The notes below the pieces were generated by a model. It ran no database searches. It was not told the DNA's origin and worked only from the letters and a program-made list of their open reading frames with translations. From the NCBI GenBank assembly GCA_025331445.1, contig JAIWNE010000011.1, forward strand, positions 310,001-374,000: 64,000 nt of DNA, in the 5' to 3' direction. This DNA comes from Blakeslea trispora (Eukaryota > Mucoromycota > Mucoromycetes > Mucorales > Choanephoraceae). Position 1 is the first letter of the stretch. The number at the start of each line of letters is the position of its first letter. The position numbers were made by a program, and so were the translations under genes. Below are positions 23,012-34,329 of this stretch, piece by piece.

Positions 23012-24103
23012 GTATCGTTACAACATACGCAACTAACGATGGTACTAACATGAGAATAGCGCAAAAGGGAAGCTTACATTTTAGTATGTCTCTCAAAAGC
23101 ATATCAAGGAAAAGGAAGAGTCTATGAAATTTGGATCCGATGCTTAAATATCTAGTCCCTCCAGATTTAATCATACACATGTGAAGTCTGTCGGAAAATT
23201 CTGATACTCCATTGGCAAACAAAAACAGAGAATAGAGGCTTTTACAAGCCATCAAAGCGACTGCAAAGTTAATATGACGATGCAGTCATACATAGGCTCT
23301 ACATAGGCTGGCAAATATTATTAATGCAATGATGACATACACATTTGTTTTTGAAAGCACATGTTTTTTTTTAAGGAGCTATTGGATGGTCTAAAAATTT
23401 GAGCCTCATGCTTTATACAAGAGGTAAGAAATTTTTCTTGCGGTAGCCTATTTAAACTTGATACAGTTCGCCCAAAAATGAAACATGCTGTTTGAAAGAA
23501 AGAAATATCTGCTACTAAAATTTTGGACAGTCCTGCAAAAGAAATAAAGACTAAATCTATTTTGAGAGGATGTCCAGAATACTACAAGTTTAAGAAGATG
23601 ACTATTTCGTACAGTGTACAAACCCCCCCTTAATGTTTCTATTAAGTCTTCATGAAGACAAGCATAGTGCTTTGATTGGAAGGATTATGTTTGTTACTTG
23701 TTGCATGGCTTTAGACATGTATGTTGCCTATGACAATGTATTAAAAAAAAATGGCCAAAACTTGAAGCGTAGGCGCTCTGTTATAAATTTGAAAAAAACA
23801 GTCTTTGTTCATGCAAGTATCTTTTTTCTTTCTTTGAAAACAGCCATTGTTTGTGAACTCGCAGTCAACTTGATACAGCAAATAGTGATGGCCTTCCCTT
23901 TGTAAAGAAAAGCTTCTATGGCTAAAAAGGAAAAATACCCAAGCCTCTCTTTCGCTCTCTGACAGCTGTCACTATAAAGTATTATTCGTTGGCTTTAATT
24001 TAATTTTCAAAATTAACCTTAAAAGTCTCAAAAAAGAGAATAAGTGACTTTTTTTGTAGGGCTGTAAACATTCAAGTCATCTCTCCTTCTTCTTTTGTTC
24101 AAG
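21060..24103. other. Gene-poor region with homopolymers
   Basis: About 3 kb without a supportable gene. Several short frames (for example 21622-22104 and 23633-23905) carry no known domain and have low-complexity tails. It contains a 49-nt poly-A run and a 17-nt A run near 22021. Confidence 0.45.
22960..23008. repeat. 49-nt poly-A run
   Basis: Forty-nine consecutive A residues, the longest homopolymer in the window. A short open frame with protein-like composition precedes it, which is compatible with a retroposed transcript 3' end. No matching target duplication was found by eye. Confidence 0.95.
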
Positions 24104-24659
24104 ATGTCTCAAGTCTTACCTATCGACAAAAAACAGCTCCGTGCTTGCCTGCTATGCTCGTTAATAAAGGTCAGAATATAGGAAATACTTTAAATGACTT
24201 GCACCAGTTTAGAGAAAGAAAGAGAGAGAGTAAACTCACTTATTGATGACTACTGTTGTAGAACGCCTCACAATTTAGAGCCAATGGTTGTGAGAACTGT
24301 GAAGACATTTTACAAATGAGAGGTAGCATGGATCGCGTCTCTGAATGTACAAGTGGAAAGTTTGAAGGGTATGCATAAACTTGGCTTATGCTTGTTTTGC
24401 TCTTTTCTAATTTTCCTTAGTGTGATAGCTTTAATGCATCCCAAAGATAGCTGGGTGGCAAGATGGCAAAGAATAGGTAAGGCTGTTTTTTCGAGTTTGT
24501 ACATATAAGCAACTGAATCACACATTATCTTCAACAGATAAGTTCCACAAAGGCGTCTATGCCATTGTGGTGTATGGAAGGGTGCCAGAAGATGTTGAAG
24601 ATGAATTGGATAGACGAGGAATTACATATAGACCAAGAGATGGAAGTATAAAGGATTAG
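24104..24659 (+). CDS. SPT4: Transcription elongation factor Spt4
   Basis: Four exons (24104-24169, 24262-24368, 24421-24476, 24538-24659) encode 116 residues, the usual Spt4 length. The zinc finger uses C15, C18, C32 and C35 (RACLLCSLIK then GCENCE) and is completed across the first splice. Conserved DxWVARWQR occurs as KDSWVARWQRI, split by intron 3, followed by the GVYAIVVYGRVPED strand. Spt4 pairs with Spt5 to form DSIF, which binds RNA polymerase II and promotes processive elongation. The start ATG is preceded by AAG and opens directly into the family N-terminus. It is convergent with the C2H2 regulator gene. Confidence 0.95.
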
Positions 24660-24804
24660 AGCATACATGCAATTTATTCAAGACAGTTATATGTAAATCA
24701 TTACGATTGTTCTTTCTCGCTCTCTTTCTCTCTCTTTTTGCTTTATTCTCTTTACTATAAATTATGTGTGTATGCATGTGTATAAACAGTTGATATAAAT
24801 ATAT

Positions 24805-26166
24805 TTAGCATCCCACGCTTTCAGTAGAAGATTCACTAGGTTGCCAGTTTAACAGTGGGCGTTGTTTGGTATCATGATAAGGTTTGCTGGTATCTGTGTT
24901 TGACGTGTTTGAGGCTGAAGAAGGTGAGCTATTGTCACGAATGAGATCCACGAGTGAGTATCGCTCTTGATGCATAAAGTTGTCTAATTGATGGTGCTGA
25001 GTTTGTTGTGGTTGTTGAGCATTACCGTATTTTGAGTCTCGCTTTTCGTGTGTCTTTTTATGCTGGGCTAAATTGTCTGATCTACTAAATGCCTTTGAGC
25101 AGCCTGGGAAATTGCACTCAAAAGGTTGCTCCTGAGTGTGAATACGAGTATGCCTCTTGAGATGTTCTAATCGGCGAAACCTTTTGTCGCAGTTAGGATG
25201 CATACAAGGATGTGGTTTTCTTTGGCCTTCATCTTCTACTACCTCGATTTTAAGCTTGTTGCACATGGAAGAGGGAGTGGGGCTATAGTTTGCATGCTGT
25301 TGTTGTTGTTGCATCGGCGATTGTTGTTGTTGCAATACTGTCTGAACAGAAGATGGTTGTTGCTGAGGGTATGAATTCATAAGGGAGCTTTGCTCCTTGT
25401 GCAAAAGTGTAAATGAACCTTGTTGATGCTGATGTTGATGTTGATGTTGATAACAAGGATGAGCAAAGGCGATTTTCTCTTCTTTTGCTCCAAACGGAGA
25501 GTTACTTATAGGAGTAACTGCAGAAGAATTAGAAATTGAAGAAGAGGTGCTAGAACCATGTTGTTGTTGTTTTTGTCGAGCAAATGCCTTTTTCTCGTGT
25601 GTACGATAATGTGCATGAAAGTTATCTGATCGACTGAATCGCTTACCACAGGCTGGATGAGGACATACATGAGGTCGCTCGCCAGTATGTACTAGCATAT
25701 GTCGCTTCAAGTGCTCAAACCTCTTGAAGCTCCATGAACAATCGGGGAAAGTGCAGGCATGTTTGTTTTGCTTCGTAGGTTGCTTTCTACTACCAGAGGG
25801 GGACATGGATACTCTGTTGGTCATAGTACTAGGTATAAGAACAGGCGATCTCTGTGAAGGCGTTGCTGAGCTTGCACCTGACATTTGTGCAGGAATAAGG
25901 CCTTGATGATGGTGATGATGATGAGTCAAAGGATAATGTTGCTGGTATATTGAATGCTGATTCATCCAAGGATCTACTGGATAGGATGAGCGATGGTAAT
26001 GATGTGAGGGGTATGAGCTTAAATCAGCAGAGTGTCTCTTACCAAACGGATGATGTTGAGATAGTGCTGGTGTAAGAGGTGGTGAAAGTACATGATCTTC
26101 ATGTTGAGTAGGACAAAGGGAGTTTTTTCTTGAGACAGGGTCAATGCAATAATTGTTAGAATTCAT
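24805..26166 (-). CDS. C2H2 zinc-finger transcription factor (four fingers in two pairs)
   Basis: An intronless 453-residue frame. Two tandem pairs of C2H2 fingers lie at residues 138-160/168-190 and 321-343/351-373. Each pair has the fungal signature KRFEHLKRH or RRLEHLKRH in the first finger and FSRSDNxxxH in the second. The two pairs look like an internal duplication separated by a Gln/His/Ser-rich spacer. The flanks are rich in His, Gln, Ser and Pro, typical of activation or low-complexity regions. The finger type resembles the Msn2/Rsv/Ste12 zinc-finger group. A nuclear DNA-binding role is inferred and the targets are unknown. A (GA)n tract lies directly upstream of the start. Confidence 0.85.
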   Translation of the reverse strand: MNSNNYCIDPVSRKNSLCPTQHEDHVLSPPLTPALSQHHPFGKRHSADLSSYPSHHYHRSSYPVDPWMNQHSIYQQHYPLTHHHHHHQGLIPAQMSGASSATPSQRSPVLIPSTMTNRVSMSPSGSRKQPTKQNKHACTFPDCSWSFKRFEHLKRHMLVHTGERPHVCPHPACGKRFSRSDNFHAHYRTHEKKAFARQKQQQHGSSTSSSISNSSAVTPISNSPFGAKEEKIAFAHPCYQHQHQHQHQQGSFTLLHKEQSSLMNSYPQQQPSSVQTVLQQQQSPMQQQQQHANYSPTPSSMCNKLKIEVVEDEGQRKPHPCMHPNCDKRFRRLEHLKRHTRIHTQEQPFECNFPGCSKAFSRSDNLAQHKKTHEKRDSKYGNAQQPQQTQHHQLDNFMHQERYSLVDLIRDNSSPSSASNTSNTDTSKPYHDTKQRPLLNWQPSESSTESVGC

Positions 26167-26186
26167 CTTATTATTAGAGAAGAGAA

Positions 26187-26224
<38 letters not shown>

Positions 26225-28768
26225 TAATTTTGAGTACTAATTTAAGGGCTTTTTATGTAATCAAATGAAGTCGATCGATGATAGTAGGGCACTATATATA
26301 GTCATATTGCTTTTAATTTTTTGCATGGGATCAGTTCTAAACAAATCTCATAAAGATGTAGGTACAAACCTCTCTCTCTCTTTCTTTCTTTCTTTTTCTC
26401 TCTTTATCTCGTATTGTTTCACTCACTCACTTTCCTTTTTCTTCTAGTCTCTGTAAGCACACAAGCTTCTCTCAAACACACTTTTTACTTTCTTTATTCA
26501 GTCTTTGTGTTTGCTCCTAAAATTCACTCCTTTTTTTTCTTGTTTATATGCATCTTATTGCATATTCGTCATTTTTAGTCACGTTTTAAGAAATCTTTTT
26601 ATTATTATTCAGAGGCCTAAAATAAAGTGTGTTTTATAGACTTGGTGTTTATACATCATTCCAATTCGTATGCAAAGAAAGAAGGATATGTAGGTTTAAA
26701 ATAGTAGTTTGTTTTTAGTTGAAAGAAAAATCCATATTCTTCTTTTTCTAAAAAGGATCGACTTGCATCTTGGCTACAAGAGAATCTTTTATAGCAATTT
26801 GCCGAAGCTCCCTTCTATTGAATATTTTCTCCTTTTCTTTGTCTATCTCCTCTAGTGTGATACAGGCCAGTTGTACAATACAAGAAAAGACTCCTAGGCT
26901 GATAGATCTTTTTTTTTTCACAAGTAGGAGAGTCAAGCATTTATATATACTCGAATTGGTAAGCGTCCCTTTCTATTTCCCTAGAAACAAACGTAGTAAT
27001 CAATGTGTAAATGTTGCTACTTTTTTTTTTTTACTGTAATCAAAGAGGCATAACTTTAAATATGCATGATTTAACTTATTTGAAAATAGTAACTGTATCA
27101 TGACCCAAACATTTTATGATTTAAAAAGGAAGGGGCCGTACAGAAATACTTAAGGAGTTGCCCAGCATTAGATTGACCAAGGCTGACATAAAACTGTTAA
27201 AAGGCAATACTATTAAGAGTTTAGATAAATCAAGAATTGTGATACTACGGCTGAAAGAGAATTTGCTTCTTGACAGCCAGTTTTGTTCGTTTATGACTAT
27301 GTAGATCAATTAGTTTTGCTTATAAAAGTAAAGGTCAGTGATGACAGTTTTCTTTTCTACTTTTGTCTTTCATTGTTTTTTTTATTTTAGAAATTATCTC
27401 AAATAGACTTTTTGGACACTCACAATTCTTCTGGACAAAATCAAATTATTGTTAGCTCATGAAGGATACACAATGCATTCTTTGTACATAAGAGATTGCT
27501 CCATACAAAAAAGACGTGTTAGTGCGGCATCTGTATGGCAAGTTTGATTTTATTTTCTGGTAGTTTTATGTAACGAAATTGGCTTGATCACAAAAGCTCG
27601 TCGCTAACCCTTGTCAGTAGCATAGAATTCACCAAAAGAAAGCAAAAGAGAAATCAGATTCATTTAGTTAATAATTACATGCACACCTTTCGTCCAATAA
27701 TGATTTCTCCTCTCTCCTTCTTTCCTCCTTTTTTTTTTTCTACTGGGTGAATCAGCCTTTTTTTTTTGTACGTTTTACAGGTTCAAAACACTTGAGCTTT
27801 GCCTCAACTTATTTCTTTGTATGTAAGGTCACTGTATGATGACACTGCAGAAATCATACAAGAATTCTTGTATGACTCTAAAGAACTTGACAGAAAATTA
27901 ATCTTTCTTTTTAAATGAGTAAATATTTGAATGTTTTTTTCAATTGTTGTATCTAATGAAGATGATAACAAAGTATACCGTGAGCTTGCGAATAAATCAA
28001 ATATACACTATGTAGTGGCAAGTGTTTCTGTACTTTTTGTTTGCTAAGAGAGCATATGCTGTGGTGTATGATAAAGCTCTTCCTTTGTTGTTGTAATTTT
28101 CAGGGAACAACAAATGAATTTGAATTTTAAATTTGAGGTTGATGGTCTTGTTAATAATGAACTGTGTAATTGTATAGACAAATTCAGTGAATATGATCGT
28201 TATGTTAGAAAAACACTGCAAAACAAAGCCCTCTGTAAGCAACCATCTTTGGCCCTTTGAAGCACACCTTTGAGCGTATTATGCTTGCAATAACTATGAA
28301 TATACTATCTCTAAGAAAAAGAAAGGGGGGAAGAACTCAACATATGATTGACATTTCAATAAAAGCGATATAAGCAGCTTTTTTTATGTTCTTCTATCAC
28401 TCAAAAGCATTACTTATGGAGAAAAGAATATAGATAGTACATTTCTATTATATTTTTTATTGGTAAAAGCTATCTGAAATTTGCATTTACTCATAATATG
28501 ACATATAGTCTGAGTAGTCTATTATTGGTTTTATCCAGATGAATCTCATGAAATTGAGACTTTACAAATTACGCTATAGAGTCTATTGACAGAATTAGCT
28601 TTTTATTATGCATACTTGTAGATCACGAAAAACAATCAAGTCGTATGAATTAAGCTCCTTTGATGAAGATTTTTCATAGGTTATCATGACATGAGAGGTA
28701 TTTGGACCTACTCTATATGCAGTGAAGAACTCGTGCGACAAATGCAGGGATGAAATAGGAGGAGGAGG
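26167..28768. other. Long gene-poor region
   Basis: About 2.6 kb. The left end, next to the C2H2 gene, contains a (GA)n tract and long pyrimidine-rich stretches (around 26370-26450) probably belonging to a long 5' region. The remainder is AT-rich with no supportable frame. Confidence 0.45.
26191..26220. repeat. (GA)n microsatellite in the C2H2 gene leader
   Basis: A nearly pure GA repeat about 25 nt upstream of the C2H2 regulator start. On the coding strand it is a CT-rich tract, often seen in fungal 5' leaders and promoters. Confidence 0.9.
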
Positions 28769-29526
28769 ATGAAACTAGCTCAATTGAATGGGTTTAAAAA
28801 AAAACGTATTAGAATAAAAACTCGAAAGATAACTTTAGACAATCTAAACGGGAGGTCGCATTACTCATTTGACAACACATCTATTAAAAAGGTTGTTGAG
28901 GATTTAAGCTTTTCTTTAGTCAAAGGGGCTACATGTCAAAACTGCGCGTATTCTTATGAATTGGATTTAGCAAAAAGTCATTGCTTCTTAAGGCTGTACC
29001 CCCTTTCAGTTCAAAACTCAAAAGCTTCATGATTCGGACAACTTGTGCCATAAAAGACCGCATGTGTGCTCGAGAACGTCTTTGTTTGAATCCTAAAGTA
29101 GAAGCAGTCAAAGATCGAAAAGGCAAGAAGAAGGTAGGACCTAAATTATCTCAGAAGCAGTTGGTCATGATGATTGGTGATAGATATATGGGTGCTGGCT
29201 CCAGAATTAAACGGCACTTGCGCTATGGTGATATTTGGAAACAGGATAACCATGCCCTCTATACAACTGTCAGCATCATCAAAGAAAACAACACGTCGCA
29301 AGCCTGTGTCTATTGCTTCCACAAACTTCAACATCCAAAACAGCTCATATAAGTGAAAGGCAAAACAGTATATAGAAACATGAAAGGCGCATTCCACTGC
29401 TTAAACCCTGATTGCCCTTCTGTCAGGAATGGTCGTGGTGTAAACGGCCATGACAAACTTTCTGCTCTGGCTATTGCTATTTCCAACAAATTCTCAAACC
29501 ATCAGTCACTCCGACTCTGGATTTAA
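28769..29526 (+). pseudogene. Decayed Fanzor/TnpB-like RuvC nuclease gene
   Basis: From about 28981 one frame reads like the C-terminal half of a TnpB/Fanzor protein. KQLVMMIGDRYMGAGSRIK corresponds to the strand before the zinc ribbon. KENNTSQACVYC has the RuvC-II-type Glu followed by TSQxC. The zinc ribbon is CVYC plus CLNPDC. NGHDKLSALAIAI carries the RuvC-III-type Asp. The frame is broken by one in-frame TAA at 29350-29352, and the N-terminal part (28769-28980) is in another frame, so the gene is dead. Fanzors are eukaryotic RNA-guided nucleases known in fungi, including Mucorales. Assignment is from motif order, not a search. A different transposase carrying a TnpB-type ribbon remains possible. 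Confidence 0.5.
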
Positions 29527-29865
29527 TCACAAAATAGCATCCTTTTGCACAAGAAGCGGTGTATTGGCTGCACATGAAGTGTGATGAACAAGGCTGTAAG
29601 TGTTACATAAACTTCATCTGTCTTACAGTACTAAATCTTCTCTCTCTTTTTGTCTTGTCCTCTCCAACTTGACTTCTTTGATTTGACTACACTTATTTTA
29701 CGCTTATTATAAATATCTTCTTAGTCAACTACTTCTTTTCTTTTCCCAAAAATTCTAATTGGTCTCAAATATTTCACCACTTATCTTAGGAGTTTTAATC
29801 ATCAAAACCAAAAAGATTTTTGTGAATTAATCAGCAACTTTTCCCTTTTCATTCTCTCATTTGTT
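29527..29865. other. Intergenic region upstream of GSH2
   Basis: About 340 nt of T-rich sequence. It probably contains the glutathione synthetase promoter and leader. No gene is seen. Confidence 0.5.
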
Positions 29866-31750
29866 ATGTATCCACCTCATATATCCTCTCAAGAACTTGA
29901 GCAAACTGTCTCTTTGGCTATCGATTGGGCTTTGTCTCACGGCCTTGTTGTGCGACCTCCTGTAGACAAACAAGCATATTTCACAAACAACGCAGCTGTC
30001 ACTCATGCCCCTTTTTCCCTTTATCCCACCCCTTTTCCTCGTGGTGAATATGAAAAAGCTAGAAAATTACAAGAGCCTTGGAACGCACTGATTCATATGA
30101 TGAGCCGAGACGATAGTTTGATAGAGGAAACCATGGAAACGTAAATGATATGGATATGTTCTACAAAAACTTGTATTGAATTATTTCTATAGCTTATCTA
30201 AGCTTGATGATTTTATGAATCAATTGTACAAAATTTATTTGATAGTCAAGAATGAAGGCTCTGTACAGGTAAAAGAGAGAAAAAAGAGGGGGGCACAGAA
30301 ACAGATAATAGGAACCAAAAAAAAAGGGGGAGCAAATGTTTAATACATTGCTCTAGACTGCTAGTCTAGGTATTCATCGCAATGATTATCTTTTGCACGC
30401 CGAAGAAGGTGCAGACGCAAAATCTGCAAAGATACAGCAAGTGGAATTCAACACCATCTCTGCTAGCTTTATGAGTCTTAGTCATAGAACTAGTGAGCTT
30501 CATCGGTAATTTCATATTCAGGGATAATCCGAAAAGAAAAAAAAGAGAGTTACTTAATATTCATAACAGTTATCTCTTATCCTCTTTGAAGGGGTATGCA
30601 GGAGACCAAATTGAAATGAATCAATTACCTGTAAACAAGGCTATTGACACTATTGCAAATGGGTTGGCTGTTGGATGGAAACATTATAACAAGCCTAGGT
30701 GAGTTCCTTTGCTTTGTAATTCTAGAAAGAAAATCATCTAATATTATTGTTGGATTCAGCGCCTATGTAGCAATGATTGTTCAATCAGGGGAGCGTAATG
30801 CATTTGATCAGCGTTGGATTGAATACAGCCTATTGGAAAAGTATGTTACCATTAACATCTTAGTACAAAATGTACTGATATATATTAATTTCGACATCAT
30901 AGCCACAATGTACATCTTGTTAGACTTTCGCTTGAGGATATTGCAGACAGGGCTACACTTGATCCTGAAACAAAGGCACTCATGATGTAAGTCGTTATTT
31001 TCAAAGACAGAAAATTGTTTTGCTTTTAACACCTTTAACATAGTGATGGTCTTGAAATTGCTGTGACTTACTATCGTGCTGGCTATGGCCCAGAGGATTA
31101 CCACAGTCAAAAGGAATGGGATGCTAGACTTATCATTGAGCGATCGTTATCTATCAAATGCCCTACAGTGGCCTATCAGCTTGTTGGGTCCAAAAAAGTA
31201 CAGCAAGTACTGGCTGAGCCAGGTCGTTTAGAGCGTTATGTTGACCAACAGACGGCTGATGATATACGCGAATCATTCGCTGGTCTCTATCCACTGGATA
31301 GTAGCCCTGAAGGGTTAGCCGCTTACGAAAAGGCATTATCTCAACCTGAAAATTTGGTGATGAAACCTCAAAGAGAGGGTGGAGGTCATAATATTTATGG
31401 CCAGGATATCTTGACAGAATTGAAAAAGCTGAAACCTGAGGAAAGAAATGCTTATATCTTGATGGATTTGATTCGCAGTCCTCCTTTGGATAACTATATG
31501 ATTCGTGAGGGACAAGTCATATCTGGTCAAGTTGTGAGTGAACTTGGTATTTATGGTATCTTTCTTGGGTAAGTTGTGTTCACTTTGATATAATTGTGAT
31601 ATTCATTTTCTCTTCTATTGAAACAGTGATGGCGATAAGCAAATATTCAATCATACAGATGGCCATTTGTTGAGAACCAAAGCTATTACTACTCGCGAAG
31701 GCGGCGTGGCTGCTGGCTTTGCTGTAATCGATAGTCCTTTACTTGTTTAA
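29866..31750 (+). CDS. GSH2: Glutathione synthetase
   Basis: Eight exons (29866-30140, 30193-30268, 30357-30505, 30570-30698, 30760-30840, 30903-30986, 31044-31568, 31627-31750) join in phase to 480 residues, the usual length of the eukaryotic enzyme. Diagnostic segments include LGIHRNDYLL, QVEFNTISASFMSL (substrate-binding loop), the ATP-grasp motif MKPQREGGGHNIYG near residue 371, and the alanine/glycine-rich lid REGGVAAGFAVIDSP at the C-terminus. The enzyme joins gamma-glutamylcysteine and glycine using ATP and acts in the cytosol as a homodimer. Exon 4 needs the acceptor after ATAACAG, about 18 nt upstream of a more obvious AAG. Only that choice keeps the frame. Confidence 0.95.
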
Positions 31751-32278
31751 ATCAATTTATAAATGTACAGCGATATGATCTGTATATTTGTTTTGGTGTC
31801 AATTGTGAGATTTAAGGAAAAAGGACTTTGGGATTTCTTCAATTGTATGACTAAAAAACGTAGAAAATACAAACATGAAAACGCCATCACTTTTTCTTCG
31901 TGCTTGCAAAAGCTTTTGAAGAACTAAATTTTCTCCCAGTCAGATTTGGATAGATTCAAAGATTAATTGATGCAAAACCAATATGCATAAGCAAAATATT
32001 AGAATGAGAATAGTATCTAGAAACACATCTTGCTTGCTACATTAGGTCACAACCAATACAAGAATAACAGCGTGCAACCTAATACAAGGCAGTTAATTTG
32101 CCAATCCGGTATTGATTCAGGGCAACTCTGACCATTCACGCGTTGTTTCATCATCAGCTTCGGATTTATCTACAAAACATAAATTAATTCTAGCAGAATA
32201 GCCCTCATACTTTGACATTGCTTTTTCCTTGCTTCTTATAGTCTATATGTGGCGCATATCATCAAACTGATTCATACA
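31751..32278. other. Intergenic region between GSH2 and the transposon island
   Basis: About 530 nt, AT-rich, with no coding signal. It marks the left border of the repeat-rich block. Confidence 0.5.
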
Positions 32279-32280
32279 TA

Positions 32281-33019
32281 CAGTCAGACCTCGATTTAGT
32301 CATACGGTGGGTGGAGGCAAATTCTATGACAAAATCAAATTATGACAAAATAAAATGATGTGACTGTATAAATTTTAGCAGCCACATAGTGTTCCTGAAT
32401 CATGAATGCACAATTGGTTTAATAGCAATATTATCATTGCTCATTTGAGTACAAATTCGATAAACTCGTCTTTCACTTTAGGATAATGAGTTTTCTTGTT
32501 GTTCCTAACACTCAATCTCTGAACTGACATCTCAGACAGGTCTTCAAATTTTTTTTGTAATCTTACTAATAGCGCTTTGACTAGACAAGCAGTCCATGTT
32601 GAATGGGCGCTTTACCCAACAGCACATCTACTCTTGAGTCTTTTTGGGTCCATAAGCGGCCATAAAACGAATTTTCAAGCGCTGTTTCTGATTAAACTTA
32701 TCATGCTTATTCTTTTCAGGCGTTTGCCAAGCATTGACAAGAACAAGGGGTGAAGCGTTTGATATGTTGTGCATAGCCACATAAATGTTTTAAGTTTGTT
32801 AGATTAGACAAAAAAGTAAGACCAGAGCAAGAATGTCTTACAGTACAAAGTATAATCACAGATTTTTTCTCAAAAAAAATCCGATTTTTTACTATTCTTC
32901 TGAACTTAAAATATAGAATATCCAATAATATCTTTTTAAAAGTTAAAATTCTGTCATACGGTTTCTGTAAATTTTATGACTATGACAAAATCAAGTATGA
33001 CAAAATCGAGGTCTGACTG
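32281..33019. mobile_element. pogo/Tigger-like DNA transposon relic
   Basis: A 739-bp element flanked by TA on both sides (32279-32280 and 33020-33021). The terminal inverted repeats are about 25 bp with one mismatch and begin CAGTCAGACCTCGATTT. CAG-initial ends containing ACCTCG and a TA target are typical of the pogo branch of Tc1/mariner. On the minus strand around 32450-32600 broken frames resemble a CENP-B-type helix-turn-helix region, for example FEDLSEMSVQRLSVRNNKK. The DDE domain is missing, so it is an internally deleted copy. Confidence 0.7.
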
Positions 33020-33021
33020 TA

Positions 33022-34029
33022 TGATGGCTGGGCAAAGGTATTGTTAGTAGATTTCATCTACAGGACAGATGCTTATTGTATAAGCTTGGTTAATGTTGTT
33101 AGCATCAGCACCATCTCTTTTCTCAAGAGAGACGGCCATCCTTCAAACCTTTGCTGTCACCGCTGCTTTTGTAAGTGATGAGACAGAGACAACATACACA
33201 TGAACCATGAAATACTATAGCCACAGGGTTTGATATGAAAGAAATAGACAAAGATATCGCAATCAATTATTTGAACGAGAAACAAGTAAGTTGATAGAAC
33301 AATAGTAAAGACAAGACATACATCGTACTTCAAATAAAAAGCCATAAAACCTATATGCAAACTAATCAAATTCATTGAGTAAAAAAAAAAGAGCAAGTTG
33401 AAGACTTTTTTTTTCTTGGTTTATGACTCAAACAAGAGCTTGTCAAAGCAGAAAGAAGTCGTGATTATCATAGAGGCCTTAAAAGATACGGATGATGCTA
33501 TCAAAAACATAAGAAATAAGAAATCTATTTAATACACTTCACTTCTCGTAAAGCCAACGATTGTGCTGTAAGACAAATGGAACTTACTGACTGTAGGGCT
33601 GAAAAAATGTTCACAAACACAAGAACAATGTAGCTTTTTTGGAAAACTCTTCTTGGCTTCAAGGTATGTACTCATATACGAGTACATTATAACTATAAGC
33701 TGGGATTTGTTTGTTCTTTCAGAGGCATTTGTTCAAAGAAGCACAAGATTCTCTAATTAAACTGATGGAAGATAACGGATCTTTTAACTCTTGTTGCTCT
33801 ATTGCTGATGCAGCCTTTATAGGGGAATCTTTATATCTGGGAAAAATGCAAGTAAACTGTCTCCAGTTGCCACTGTTTTTCTTTCTTCAATCAGAATTAG
33901 ATTCAGTATGTTGCTAATGGTCTTCTCGCGCCTACTTACTAGCTATTCTCTTCTCTCTAGTCTTTTTGAAACCCCGACAAATAAGTGCCACAGTACTTGT
34001 TAGCTTAAAACTTCTGAGCAAACGCGACA
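33022..34029. other. Gene-poor region inside the transposon island
   Basis: About 1 kb with short, broken coding-like pieces (for example around 33440-33530) but no gene or complete element that I can support. Confidence 0.4.
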
Positions 34030-34066
34030 TATCGTATTTTCACACCAAATTGTCTTTTAGACATTA

Positions 34067-34176
34067 GATTACCAAATAAGACAGTGTAATATATATGCTT
34101 GTGATCTTCTCTTTATTTAATGTCAGCGAAAATATAAAATTTTTCTCTAATCTAATATATAACAAATTGATCTTCT
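34067..34176 (+). repeat. DIRS inverted terminal repeat, left copy
   Basis: 110 bp that read as the reverse complement of 38231-38340. The unique outer extension (34048-34066) differs from the right end. Confidence 0.9.
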
Positions 34177-34208
34177 AAGCGAGTATAAAGGGTAAGGGAG
34201 GGAGGGCC

Positions 34209-34329
34209 TATTACACTGTCTTATTTGGTAATCTAATGTCTAAAAGACAATTCTGAGTGTCGAAATAAATTTCTCTCAGAATTTATTGAGACCACGATTA
34301 CCAAATAAGACAGTGTAATATATATGCTT
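34209..34329. repeat. DIRS internal complementary region
   Basis: 34209-34252 is the reverse complement of the left outer end and 34249-34329 is the reverse complement of the right outer end. They overlap in AATT. In DIRS1-type elements this region templates the junction of the circular intermediate. It abuts and slightly overlaps the end of the recombinase ORF. Confidence 0.88.

Noticed and set aside
26370..26450. Pyrimidine-rich tracts as a CRISPR-like or tandem array
   Set aside because: Irregular T/C stretches without repeat-spacer structure. No CRISPR array is present anywhere in the window.
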